Assembly (NCBI GenBank): GCA_016841765.1
Contig: JAENYN010000043.1
Span: 1 to 34,561 of the forward strand
DNA length: 34,561 bases
Reading direction: 5' to 3'
DNA from: Guptibacillus hwajinpoensis
GTDB taxonomy: Bacteria > Bacillota > Bacilli > Bacillales > Bacillaceae_O
In this document: positions 6,551 to 14,956 of the stretch, one piece after another
Position numbering within the stretch: the first letter of the stretch is position 1
Layout: each line of letters opens with the position of its first letter
Program-made: the position numbers and the translations under genes
Notes under the pieces: generated by a model
Seen by the model: only the letters and a program-made list of their open reading frames with translations
The model's database searches: none
Told to the model about the DNA's origin: nothing

Positions 6551-7783
6551 TTAATCAAAAACGATGACCGGAACAAGTTCCCCTTGCTGGACTCCTTCCT
6601 TTTCGGACCCGATTTCCACTACACCATCACTCTTGACAAGTGTGGATATCAGCCCTGACTTGCCGATAATCGGCTCGGCTTGCCATTCGCCGCCGACTTT
6701 GCCCAGTTTCACTCTGACGTAATCGGCACGGCCCGGCGAGGATGGGATGTTTTTGTTCATGCGGGCGAGCACTCGGTCGGGACGCTCTCCCGGATTTCCT
6801 CCGCTGAGCTGTTCCAGCACTTTTTTACCGAACAAATGGAAAATGATCATCGCCGAAGCAGGATGGCCCGGCAGGCCGATCACCGGCTTTTCTCCAGCTT
6901 GCGACAAAATGGTCGGTTTCCCCGGTTTAATGGATACGCCATGGACATATACTCCCGGTTCGCCAAGCGATGATATTACTTCTGTGGTGTAATCCTTTGC
7001 ACCGACGGAACTGCCGCCGGATAAGATCAAGCAATCGGCTTCATCATACAGTTCCTTAGCCCGTGACCGGAATGTCTCATAATCATCGGACACGATGCCG
7101 CCATAAACGGCATCATACCCCCACTCTCTTACAAGGCTTGTGATGGTGATATGGTTAATGTCCCTTACCTGTGCCGATGACAGTTCCTTTGTGGAATAAG
7201 GGACAATCTCATCACCGGATGATAAATAAGCGACTTTCACTTTCCGGTACACTTCCACCTCCGAAATGCCGAGGGAGGCAAGCGCACCAAGTTCCTGGGG
7301 CCGCAGCCTTGTTCCCTTATAGAGCACAGGCTCGCCTTCTTTAACGTCTTCCCCGGCAGAAATCACATTTTCGCCGGGAGCCACCTGGCGGAAGGTGTTG
7401 AGCAGCTCGTCCATTTCTTCACAATGCTCAATCATGAGGACACTGTCGCTTCCCGGCGGCAGCATTCCGCCTGTCGGAACAGAGATGGCCTCACCCTGAT
7501 TAAGCTGCTGAACGGCCTCCACTCCCATTTCAACACGCCCTGCAACATTAAGAAAACCAGGCATCGATTCCGTTGATCCATATGTGTCTCTGGCGATGAC
7601 GGCATACCCATCTACGGTAGAGCGGGCAAAACCCGGTACATTTTCACCTGCAGTGACGTTCGCTGCCAGCACTCTGCCCAGTGCAGCTTCAAGAGGAATC
7701 TTTTCCGTCTCCTGCAGCGGCTGGACATTTTTGCGGATCAGCTCAAACGTTTCTTCGACCGTTTTCACGTTGAAAAATTGCAT
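6551..7783 (-). CDS. moeA: Molybdopterin molybdotransferase MoeA
   Basis: This 410-residue MoeA is a normal length for the family. It inserts molybdate into adenylated molybdopterin. Visible motifs are FARSTVDGYAVIARDTYG near residue 55, PTGGMLPPGSDSVLMIEH near 105-120, LSGGSSVGAKDYT near 250 and GKPVIGLPGHPASAM near 300-315. The start at 7783 follows GGGAGGAAGTAACCAC. The gene lies between mobA (21-nt gap) and the MoeA-PBP fusion (12-nt gap), so two MoeA paralogues are made from one transcript. The early Moco genes (moaA-E) are not in this window. Confidence 0.95.
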   Translation of the reverse strand: MQFFNVKTVEETFELIRKNVQPLQETEKIPLEAALGRVLAANVTAGENVPGFARSTVDGYAVIARDTYGSTESMPGFLNVAGRVEMGVEAVQQLNQGEAISVPTGGMLPPGSDSVLMIEHCEEMDELLNTFRQVAPGENVISAGEDVKEGEPVLYKGTRLRPQELGALASLGISEVEVYRKVKVAYLSSGDEIVPYSTKELSSAQVRDINHITITSLVREWGYDAVYGGIVSDDYETFRSRAKELYDEADCLILSGGSSVGAKDYTTEVISSLGEPGVYVHGVSIKPGKPTILSQAGEKPVIGLPGHPASAMIIFHLFGKKVLEQLSGGNPGERPDRVLARMNKNIPSSPGRADYVRVKLGKVGGEWQAEPIIGKSGLISTLVKSDGVVEIGSEKEGVQQGELVPVIVFD

Positions 7784-7804
7784 GTGGTTACTTCCTCCCT
7801 ATGA

Positions 7805-8407
7805 TCACAAAGGACGCTGCTCCGCTTTCTTTTTTGCCGTTTCATATTCACCCGGCCGGTTCATATTAAAAAACAAATCATCAACAGAAACATCTGTTTC
7901 AGCTGCAAGAGCCTTTTCATCAAGATATAGAACGTTAAGGCCATCGAGCAAATCAGTAACACGCCTTTTCCCCTTTTTCAGGCATTCCCCGGCTTTTTCG
8001 GAGACATGTTTCTGGTAAACGGCAAAAAGCGGGTGAAGCTTTCCCTTTATGTTTGGAACTACCGCTTCAAAATCGCGGGCTTTTTCTACAAAAAGTGCTG
8101 CCAGCTCCGATGAGGCAAACGGCATATCACACGCCATCACTAGATTCAGATCATAGCTGGAGGCCTTCAAACCGGCATGAATCCCTGCCAGCGGCCCTTC
8201 TCCGGGAAAATGATCGGTGATGACCGGAACATTCAAAAACTGGTATGTGCCAGGATCGTTGGCAACGACAATCACTTCATCAAAAACTGTGAGCATCCTC
8301 TCCGCCAGTATTTCAATCGTTGTCCTGTCGCCAATCGGAAGCAGCGCTTTGTTGGTCCCCATCCGGCTCGATTTCCCGCCGGCAAGGATAATGGCACCTG
8401 CTTTCAA
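7805..8407 (-). CDS. mobA: Molybdenum cofactor guanylyltransferase MobA
   Basis: This nucleotidyltransferase converts Mo-molybdopterin to the MGD form needed by DMSO-reductase-family enzymes such as the formate dehydrogenase here. The N-terminal motif AIILAGGKSSRMGTNKALLP binds GTP. VMACDMPFASSEL carries the metal-binding Asp. PLFAVYQKHV and FFNMNRPGEY are typical of the family. I prefer TTG 8407 as start: GGGGTGA lies 5 nt before it and the GTP motif follows at once, giving 200 residues. An in-frame GTG at 8434 has no ribosome site and lies inside a 9-bp hairpin (8424-8447). It sits between fdhE and moeA in one operon. Confidence 0.92.
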   Translation of the reverse strand: MKAGAIILAGGKSSRMGTNKALLPIGDRTTIEILAERMLTVFDEVIVVANDPGTYQFLNVPVITDHFPGEGPLAGIHAGLKASSYDLNLVMACDMPFASSELAALFVEKARDFEAVVPNIKGKLHPLFAVYQKHVSEKAGECLKKGKRRVTDLLDGLNVLYLDEKALAAETDVSVDDLFFNMNRPGEYETAKKKAEQRPL

Positions 8408-8423
8408 TTCTTTCACCCCGTTT

Positions 8424-8447
8424 GCAGGCTGCACAAAGGCAGCCTGC
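8424..8447 (-). promoter_or_regulatory. 9-bp hairpin in the fdhE-mobA junction
   Basis: GCAGGCTGC and GCAGCCTGC form a perfect 9-bp inverted repeat with a 6-nt loop, 16 nt after the fdhE stop and just before the mobA ribosome site. There is no T-run, so it is not a standard terminator. It may stabilise mRNA or set relative expression of the two cistrons. Confidence 0.6.
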
Positions 8448-8462
8448 TATATTCGTTCGACA

Positions 8463-9275
8463 TTAAGAGACAGTTTCCTGCCTCGAAGTACCCGTTCCGT
8501 ACCCTTTCTCCTGGGCAACGATATCAAGATGGATTGTCTGGAGATCAAGCATGGACGGATCCGGCTTTGCCAGCAGCTGCCGGGTATCAATGATTTTCAT
8601 GTATCCGCCGCAATCTTTGCAAATCTGTATTTTATTCACGGCATCCCCTTCGATTTGCAAATAGTGGAGAGTCGAATGGTCATCATTACCGCAATGCGGG
8701 CACGACAGCCGCTTTTCCTGCCAGCTGGCATGGCAGCGCGGACAGTCCGCCACTTTTTTGCCTTCGCCTTCAAGATGCGAAAGCCTTGCCGGTTCCCCGC
8801 ATACCGGGCATCCGTTATCAGTCTCGGCGCTGTCCAAATAAGGGGCTGCTTTTTCGGCGAGCAGGCGCAAATGCGGCCGGACAGCTTGTTCGGCAAGATA
8901 ATGCGGCACCCATTCCGGCAAAGCATGCTCTTCGGCAAAACCGGCAAAATAGATATTGTTAAACGCCAATGCTTCGTTCATCCATCTCTCAGCGCTTTCC
9001 CGATCAAGCAATTCCGCCGTTTTTCCGGAAAGCCCGTTTATCTCGGCGTTTTCTTTTTCGAGCCTTTCAGCAAGCTCAATGATCCACTTCATATACTTTT
9101 CAGGATCAAATTGAATACGGGCGGACATTACAGCAGGCGCGTTACTTTCCAGAAAAGCTTTTTCATCAAGAATGACCGCTTTTTTGTCCAGTTCATTTTT
9201 CCAAATGTCCTGGAAATTTAAAATATCTTTTTGCAGGGCAGTATAGGAATCTGAAACGACAGAATGTTTTTTCAT
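8463..9275 (-). CDS. fdhE: Formate dehydrogenase maturation protein FdhE
   Basis: This 270-residue FdhE-type protein is a cytoplasmic maturation factor that interacts with the catalytic subunit of FDH-N/O enzymes. Zinc or iron-binding Cys pairs are seen in the C-terminal half: CPVCGEPARL, CPRCHASW, CPHCGNDDH and CKDCGGY, the rubredoxin-like double site typical of the family. The start is ATG 9275 (MKKHSVVSDSYTALQ) after ATGGGGGT. Longer in-frame extensions upstream run through a terminator hairpin and are rejected. It is first in the fdhE-mobA-moeA-moeA/PBP operon and follows a structured leader after fdnI. Confidence 0.9.
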   Translation of the reverse strand: MKKHSVVSDSYTALQKDILNFQDIWKNELDKKAVILDEKAFLESNAPAVMSARIQFDPEKYMKWIIELAERLEKENAEINGLSGKTAELLDRESAERWMNEALAFNNIYFAGFAEEHALPEWVPHYLAEQAVRPHLRLLAEKAAPYLDSAETDNGCPVCGEPARLSHLEGEGKKVADCPRCHASWQEKRLSCPHCGNDDHSTLHYLQIEGDAVNKIQICKDCGGYMKIIDTRQLLAKPDPSMLDLQTIHLDIVAQEKGYGTGTSRQETVS

Positions 9276-9335
9276 GTTTTTACCCCCATGTATAAGTAGT
9301 TTCCAATTGGTATTCACAACCGGGAAATTATTTTC

Positions 9336-9366
9336 AAAAGAAAAGGCTGCCCGGCACCGAGCAGCC
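9336..9366 (-). terminator. Terminator/attenuator between fdnI and fdhE
   Basis: On the minus strand GGCTGCTCGG and CCGGGCAGCC pair over about 10 bp with a tiny loop, followed by TTTTCTTTT. It lies about 60 nt before fdhE and about 220 nt after fdnI. It could end the fdn transcript or act as the expression platform of the leader upstream. Confidence 0.88.
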
Positions 9367-9587
9367 CTTAAACGCAATGGTTTGTGCCCGTATCAGGATA
9401 CGGCGTCATGTTATAGGACTAAATCCATCGGCCATCTATCTGCTGTCCCGTTTGATAGTGGCCTGATGACTTGTTCGAGATTTTAAATCGCAAGTGTCAA
9501 GTTTATACGTGGACCTCTTCGTGATGAGTGTCCTGCTGGTTGCCTCGGAAATTGAACCGACGACCTTTCTAACTTACATCAAAAAGT
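9367..9587 (-). promoter_or_regulatory. Structured leader upstream of the fdhE operon (candidate cis-regulatory RNA)
   Basis: This is a 220-nt non-coding stretch. On the minus strand there is a hairpin GGCCACTATC / GATAGATGGCC (9430-9463, 10 bp with one bulge and a 13-nt loop). A second hairpin CCGTAT-CCTG-ATACGG occupies 9388-9403. ATCAGG (9462-9467) can also pair with CCTGAT (9392-9397), which would break both hairpins. The terminator at 9336-9366 follows. This alternating architecture before molybdenum cofactor genes suggests an attenuator, but I do not recognise a known riboswitch class. Confidence 0.45.
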
Positions 9588-9589
9588 GA

Positions 9590-10288
9590 TCAAGCGCCTT
9601 TTTTCCCTTTTTTACCAGGTTTGACCTTTCCCTCTTTCACCAGCTCATCATACCATTTTCCGTGGTGCTCTTTCGCGTATTCCACATCAACATCGCCTTT
9701 GATAACTCCGCGCATGGAAGCCTTCGATCCCGGATGGCCGACACTGAGATAAACATGGCCGACGACAACCGCAATGGCAAGAGCGAATCCGACATTATGG
9801 AGGAAATACCCCCATTGCACCATTGCCTGCGGGAAGGCATCCGGAAACCACATCGTGAATCCAGAGAAGATGATGATGACCGCAGTGATGATCTGCAGCC
9901 AGGAATTCACTTTTTCCCCGGCGTTGAAAAAGCCCTGTTTCGGCACTTTTCCTTTCTTCCCGAAGAACTCCTTAACGAACGGGCCGAAGAATTTAAGATC
10001 CTCTTTCCGCCACGTTATGATTTCCTTTATCCAGCGGAAAAACCCTTTCGGATCGAATACGAGCCAGATGAAGGTCGGCAGCAGGAAGATGACGGCAAAG
10101 ATGCGGTGCATCAAGCGCGCATTCTCCGGTCCGCCAAAAACCGGATAAAGCCAGTCAAAAAACTCCGTATACATCGGTAATGCTGTGAGATACAGGGCGA
10201 AAAAGGCAAGGGCATTGACCCAGTGCGCCCAGATAAAGGCCTTGGAGAAACGTTTGACCGTTTTGGCAGGTGCCTTCGTTTTACTCAT
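9590..10288 (-). CDS. fdnI: Formate dehydrogenase cytochrome b subunit (FdnI/FdoI type)
   Basis: This 232-residue integral membrane subunit carries electrons from the iron-sulfur subunit to the quinone pool. About four hydrophobic helices are visible: near residues 18-40 (AHWVNALAFFALYLTALPMY), 60-82 (FAVIFLLPTFIWLVF), 130-150 (IITAVIIIFSGFTMWF) and 165-190 (GFALAIAVVVGHVYLSVGHP). Candidate haem-ligand His residues occur in WAHWVN, LMHRIF, FLHNVG and VGHVYL. The tail is strongly basic (KPGKKGKKGA). The start is ATG 10288 after GGAGGTGAAGGCA and overlaps the end of fdnH by 8 nt. Longer upstream frames are shadows of fdnH. Confidence 0.93.
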   Translation of the reverse strand: MSKTKAPAKTVKRFSKAFIWAHWVNALAFFALYLTALPMYTEFFDWLYPVFGGPENARLMHRIFAVIFLLPTFIWLVFDPKGFFRWIKEIITWRKEDLKFFGPFVKEFFGKKGKVPKQGFFNAGEKVNSWLQIITAVIIIFSGFTMWFPDAFPQAMVQWGYFLHNVGFALAIAVVVGHVYLSVGHPGSKASMRGVIKGDVDVEYAKEHHGKWYDELVKEGKVKPGKKGKKGA

Positions 10289-11108
10289 TGCCTTCACCTC
10301 CATCACTGGATTGATCTTCTTTATCTTTATTGAACAGGTGATTTGAAATGTAACCGCCGATGACCGCCATCGTTGTGGCGCCGAGCATCGCTTTGCCAAG
10401 CGGCTGTGCATAGTCCTTCCAGAGGACGGCTGATGTCGGCACTTTCGGGTTTTCCGGCAGGTCATAGACGGACGGCTTATCGGCCAGCACATACACAGTA
10501 TGTGTGCCGCCGACGCCTGACGGATTATAAAGGGTCGCATTCGGGAAGCGGTCTTTCACTTCCTTCACCCGTTTTTCCGCTTTTGAAACCATTTCATCCC
10601 GGTTGCCGAACTCGATTGCTCCGGTATGGCAGACGGTGGCACAGGCAGGAGCCATGCCTTCATCCAGGCGGTCGGTGCACAGTGTGCATTTCTGGGCTTT
10701 CCGGTATTCCTTGCCGCTTTCGTCTTTATACTCTGCCAGCGAGATGACCCCGAATGGGCAGTTTTGTTCACAATATCCGCAGCCGACACATTTATCAGCA
10801 TCAACGACCACTGAACCATGGTCTGTATAACTGATCGCGTTTTCCGGGCAGACCTTCTGGCACGCCGCATCGGTACAATGCATACATGCTGAGTGGCGGA
10901 ACAGCCACTCCAGGTTGCCCTGGCTGTTTTCGTGCTCTGTGAACGTCAGGTTATTCCAGGTGTGTGCGGTGACATTTGTATGAGACTGGTAGCTGCCCCC
11001 GAAATCCTGCGGCTCAGCCGGCAAGTCATTCCAGTTTTTACAGGCCACCATGCAGGCGCGGCAACCGTCACACTTTGTGACATCGACCAATTTTGTATAC
11101 TGTCCCAT
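10281..11108 (-). CDS. fdnH: Formate dehydrogenase iron-sulfur subunit (FdnH/FdoH type)
   Basis: This 275-residue subunit has four 4Fe-4S clusters. The first motif is CDGCRACMVAC (residues 13-23). Others are CMHCTDAACQKVCP, CVGCGYCEQNCPFG and CTLCTDRLDEGMAPAC with a final CHTGAIEFG. A single hydrophobic helix near residues 240-258 (AMLGATTMAVIGGYISNHLF) followed by a charged tail matches the C-terminal anchor of FdnH. The start at 11108 shares one base with the fdnG stop (TAATG), so translation is coupled. It conducts electrons from the molybdenum subunit to the cytochrome b. Confidence 0.95.
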   Translation of the reverse strand: MGQYTKLVDVTKCDGCRACMVACKNWNDLPAEPQDFGGSYQSHTNVTAHTWNNLTFTEHENSQGNLEWLFRHSACMHCTDAACQKVCPENAISYTDHGSVVVDADKCVGCGYCEQNCPFGVISLAEYKDESGKEYRKAQKCTLCTDRLDEGMAPACATVCHTGAIEFGNRDEMVSKAEKRVKEVKDRFPNATLYNPSGVGGTHTVYVLADKPSVYDLPENPKVPTSAVLWKDYAQPLGKAMLGATTMAVIGGYISNHLFNKDKEDQSSDGGEGNE

Positions 11109-14086
11109 TAGTCAGCCCTCCTTATGTTACAGAGGAATGCCTTGTACTCAGGGATCATCGTGTTGGCATCACCGATGTGCGGTGTCAGGCGGTTGGCCGT
11201 GCCTCCTGTAACAAATCCTTTATAGCCGAAATGCCAGGGCATGCCGACCTGATGGATTTTTTCCCCTCTCACCGTATACGGCTTGAAGCGCTTGGTCACC
11301 ATAGCTAAGGCTTCAATTTCACCGCGGGCGGAACTGATGAAGATTTTGTCTTTATTCTTGATGCCCTTTTCCTTTGCGAGTTCTTCACTCATTTCCACGA
11401 ACATATGCGGCATGAGTTCGGACAGCCATTCCTGGTTCCGTGTCATCGCACCTGATTGCCAGTGTTCCGTCACCCGGTAAGTTGTCGCGACAATCGGAAA
11501 ATCTTTGCTGGCGCCTTTAGGATTGTGTTTTCCTGTCCAAATCTTGATCGTCGGATTGATTTCCTGACTTGAGAATGCATTCGGTACAGGGCTTTCAAAC
11601 GGTTCATAATGCTCAGGGAACGGGCCGTCGGCAGGAGCGCTTGAGAAGATGCTGCCTACTCCGTCCGCGAGCATGATGAATGGATCCTTTCCGCCTGGAT
11701 CTGACGGTGCTTTTGTTTTGCCGAAGTCAGGAACATCATGGCCGGTCCATTCTTTTTTGGCCGGATCCCACCAGATGTTTTCCTTGTCTTTTGCCCACGG
11801 TTTGCCGTTCAGGTCAGCGGAGGCACGGTTATACAGGATACGGCGGTTGACAGGCCATGCGAATGACCAGTTCAGGAAGTTGCCCATGCCGGTGTCTTTG
11901 TTGTCACGGCGCTTGGAAAGGTTCTTGCCCTCTTCAGGATAAAAGCCGCTGTAAATCCAGTTACCGCTGCATGTTGATCCATCATCGGCCAGTTTGGTGA
12001 AATTCTCCACCAATTTGCCTGTTTTGGTGTCATAACCGTTGATTTCTTTTGAGACAAGATCGATTTCCGGATGGTCACCGTGTCCATAATTCCAATACAG
12101 GGCCTGGACAGGCTTATCCGCCAGTGTGCTTCCGCTCTTATACATTTTTTTGAGACGAAGTGCCAGCATATTGATGATCTCAAGGTCCGCTTTCGATTCC
12201 CCTTTTGGTTCGATCGCTTTCCATCTGTACTGCATCCAGCGTCCGCTGTTTGACACTGTACCTTCTTTTTCATAAGATGCTGCGGCCGGGAGCAGGAATA
12301 CTTCCGTTTTGATCTTGCTCGGATTGCTTCCCGCTTCTTTTTGCCAGAAAGAGGCAGTCTCTGTTTCCCAAAGATCGGCAGCGACGAGCCAGTCAAGTTT
12401 TGACAGTGCATCCTTTTCCTTGCCTGCATTCGGCCCGCCGACAACCGGGTTGGTCCCGAATGCGAACATGCCTTTCATCTGTCCGGCATACATCGCTTCG
12501 AATAAAGAAATATGCGAATAGTTTTTGTTTCCTTTGGCCAGGTACTGGTAGCCGAATTCATTGGCCTTTGTTCCATTAGGGCCGTAGAAAGCTTTAAGAA
12601 GGCTGACCATGAATTTCGGCTTATTGCTCCAGTAGCCGCTTGCCGGTGTTTCTTTTTCAAGGTATTTTTCAAGTGTGCTATGCTCCGGAATGGCTGTCGG
12701 TGTCCCGATATATCCCGGAAGAATGTGATAAAGCAGGGCGAAGTCAGTTGACCCCTGTACGTTCGACTCGCCGCGAAGTGCGTTGACACCGCCGCCGGGC
12801 CGACCGATGTTTCCAAGGAGAAGCTGGAGCATCGCATAGCTTCTGACGTTCTGTGTTCCGACTGTATGCTGGGTTGTTCCCATCGCATACATGATGGTGC
12901 CGGTTTTCTCAACCGCACCGGTCGAGCAGAACAGCTCAGCCACCTTCAGGAAGTCTTCTTTCGGCATTCCGACTACATTAGCGACTGTCTCTGCATCGTA
13001 TCGTGCATAATGTTTCTTGATGACCTGGTAGACGGTGCGGGGATTCTTAAGAGTCAAATCTTTTTTGATATTCCCTTCTTCATCCTTCTGGAACGACCAT
13101 GCACTCTTGTCGTATTTCCGCTCCGCTTCATCATAGCCGGTGAATAGGCCGTCATCATAACCGAACCCTTCATCAAGAAGAAAAGCGGCGTTTGTATAAT
13201 TGGCCACATATTCTTTATGAACCAGGTTGTTTTCAATCGCGTAGTTAATCAAACCGCCGATAAAAGCGATGTCAGTCCCGGATCTGAGCGGCGCATACAT
13301 ATCCGCCTGAGAAGATGTCCGGGTGAACCTCGGATCGACGGAAATGATCTTCGCCCCGCGTTCCCTTGCTTTTAAAAGCCATCTGAAACTGATCGGATGA
13401 TTTTCAGCCGGGTTAGCGCCGATGATCATCGCCACATCCGTATGCTGCAAATCATTCCAGTGATTTGTCATTGCCCCACGTCCAAATGAAGGTGCCAGAC
13501 CGGCAACCGTAGAGCTGTGTCATATTCGCGCCTGGTGCTCAATATAGGTGAGACCAAGCCCTCTCATCAGTTTCACAAGCAAGTAGGCTTCTTCATTATC
13601 AAGCGCCGCTCCGCCAAGGCATGCGATGCCTTCCGTTTTATTGACGGTCATGCCGCCCTCTGTCGGAACAAACGTTGCATCCCGTGTCTCTTTTACACGC
13701 TTTGCAATGGTATCAAGCATCCAGCCCCAGTCTTTTTCCTCCCATTTATCACTGCCAGGAGCACGGTAAAGCGGCTTTTTCAGCCGTTTTTCCGACGTGT
13801 AAAGCTGGCGGATAGTCGTTCCCTTGCTGCATAGTTTCCCTTCATTGATCGGATGGTCCGGATCTCCTTCCGTATAAACGACATCATTGTCTTTCGTGTG
13901 GACAAGAATACCGCATCCGACTGCACAATATGGGCAAATGGTTGGTGTAACAGTTGTTTCAGCGATTTTGAATTCTCTTGTCTTTGCGCGGGCCTCATTT
14001 TCGTTGAAACCAAGTTCAACGACAGCCAGCGTCGCTGCTGTTGCACCAGACAATTTCAAAAACTGCCTGCGTGTCAATTCAACCAT
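11108..14086 (-). CDS. fdnG: Selenocysteine formate dehydrogenase, catalytic subunit (FDH-N/O type)
   Basis: This is the catalytic subunit of a respiratory formate dehydrogenase (992 residues, counting Sec). It oxidises formate to CO2 at bis-MGD molybdenum. It reads through TGA at 13520-13522 (Sec189). The flanking residues are EHQARI-U-HSSTVAGLAPSFGRG, the conserved Sec/Cys site of the family. The N-terminus has a Tat signal (RRQFLKLSG, residues 6-14) and a 4Fe-4S motif with Cys51, Cys54, Cys58 and Cys86. Past the TGA come MTNHWNDLQHTDVAMIIGAN, VDPRFTRTSSQADMYAPLRS and GGGVNALRGESNVQG. A SECIS-type hairpin with GGTCT loop follows the TGA. The start at 14086 follows GGAAGGAGAGAAGAAA. An annotation that ignores Sec would split it at 13520, giving a 188-residue piece and a 787-residue piece. 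Confidence 0.96.
13491..13508 (-). promoter_or_regulatory. Bacterial SECIS element in fdnG mRNA
   Basis: The minus strand reads GGTTGCCGGTCTGGCACC. GG pairs with CC, a bulged T follows, TGCC pairs with GGCA, and the loop is GGTCT. The hairpin starts 11 nt after the TGA. From memory, E. coli fdhF has GGTTGCAGGTCTGCACC at the same spacing, with the same bulge and loop recognised by SelB. Confidence 0.93.
13520..13522 (-). other. Selenocysteine codon (TGA) of fdnG
   Basis: The TGA is in frame with both halves of the gene. It sits between ARI and HSSTVAG, where E. coli formate dehydrogenases have Sec (RVUHGPSV in FdhF) and many Bacilli have Cys. Confidence 0.95.
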
Positions 14087-14177
14087 TTTCTTCTCTCCTT
14101 CCCTTAAGCAAATCTCCCCATTTTTCTGGTGTTCAGGCCTTTCTCTAAAGCTTTTTTCGGATCCCCCCTCTCAAATA

Positions 14178-14930
14178 TCAGCCGCCGGCGGCTTTTTCGC
14201 TGACATCATTGAGCACTCTGCCGGATGACGTATAAACTGTCGCCATTTTTCCGCGCAGGTACCCGACAAGCTCGATGTTCAAAAAGCTTGCAAGCTCAAC
14301 TGCCTGTTTTGTCGCGGCAGTGCGTGAGCCGATAATGCCGATGCCGAAGCGGGCCGATTTGGACAGCATTTCATACGAAATCCTTCCGGTAGTAAGCAAG
14401 ATGAGTTCCTGTGGATTGAGCCCGTTCAGCAGGGCATGGCCGAGAATCTTATCAACGGCATTATGGCGGCCGATATCTTCCCGGACCGTTATGCTTCCGT
14501 CCGGCAAAATGATGCAGGCTCCATGCATACCACCCGATGCCAGATACATTGGTGATGCCTGCGCAAATTCATGTCTCTTTTTCAACAAATAAGAAATGGA
14601 TGCGGCTCTTTTTGATGTGACTTTTTTGAATTTCTTTACGTCCGTCATCGAAAAGAACGTCATCCCTTTCCCGCAGCCGGCAGTAAAATGTTTTTTCTTA
14701 TTACCGAAAGCGCTTTTATCAAAATGTGACACTTCCGCTTGCACCATGTTCCTTGATTCATCTATCGAAAGCCTTTGCAGGTCATCGGGTCCCTCTATAA
14801 TCCCTTCAGCATATAAATAGCCCGCTGCCCAATCCTTCAAGTCGGCTTTGGTCAGCTGATAGGTGGCAAGTTCCTCGCCATTTACGTAGAGTGTGATCGG
14901 GTATTCCTCAGGTGTCAGTGAACGAATCAT
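14178..14930 (-). CDS. fdhD: Formate dehydrogenase accessory sulfurtransferase FdhD
   Basis: This 250-residue FdhD transfers sulfur (from a cysteine desulfurase) to the molybdenum cofactor before its insertion into formate dehydrogenase. Motifs are YPITLYVNGEELATY, AAGYLYAEGII, the loop Cys in FTAGCGKGMTFFS, YLASGGMHGACI, REDIGRHNAVDKILG and TTGRISYEM. Only one Cys is present in the mobile loop, whereas E. coli FdhD has a CxxC. B. subtilis FdhD as I recall it has SCCGKSRQ, so the GCGKG form is near that type. I prefer ATG 14930, 7 nt after GGGGTG. The GTG at 14939 is part of that ribosome site. It is the first gene before fdnG (91-nt gap) and probably co-transcribed. Confidence 0.93.
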   Translation of the reverse strand: MIRSLTPEEYPITLYVNGEELATYQLTKADLKDWAAGYLYAEGIIEGPDDLQRLSIDESRNMVQAEVSHFDKSAFGNKKKHFTAGCGKGMTFFSMTDVKKFKKVTSKRAASISYLLKKRHEFAQASPMYLASGGMHGACIILPDGSITVREDIGRHNAVDKILGHALLNGLNPQELILLTTGRISYEMLSKSARFGIGIIGSRTAATKQAVELASFLNIELVGYLRGKMATVYTSSGRVLNDVSEKAAGG

Positions 14931-14956
14931 TTTCCGCACCCCCCTATTCCAGTAAA

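Noticed and set aside
9400-9445. Small Sec-type ORF in the fdhE leader (ATG...ACA-TGA followed by a hairpin)
   Set aside because: There is no ribosome site, the hairpin starts only 2 nt after the TGA, and the downstream frame runs into the terminator.
9540-9580. tRNA gene or tRNA-Sec (selC) fragment; the minus strand has GTCGGTTCAATTTCCGA and GGCAACCA
   Set aside because: The T-loop would have 8 nt, no matching 5' acceptor strand or anticodon arm lies upstream, and no CCA end is present.
11108-14086. fdnG as a broken gene in two pieces
   Set aside because: The only interruption is TGA at the known Sec position, followed by a SECIS hairpin. Both sides are in the same frame without other damage.
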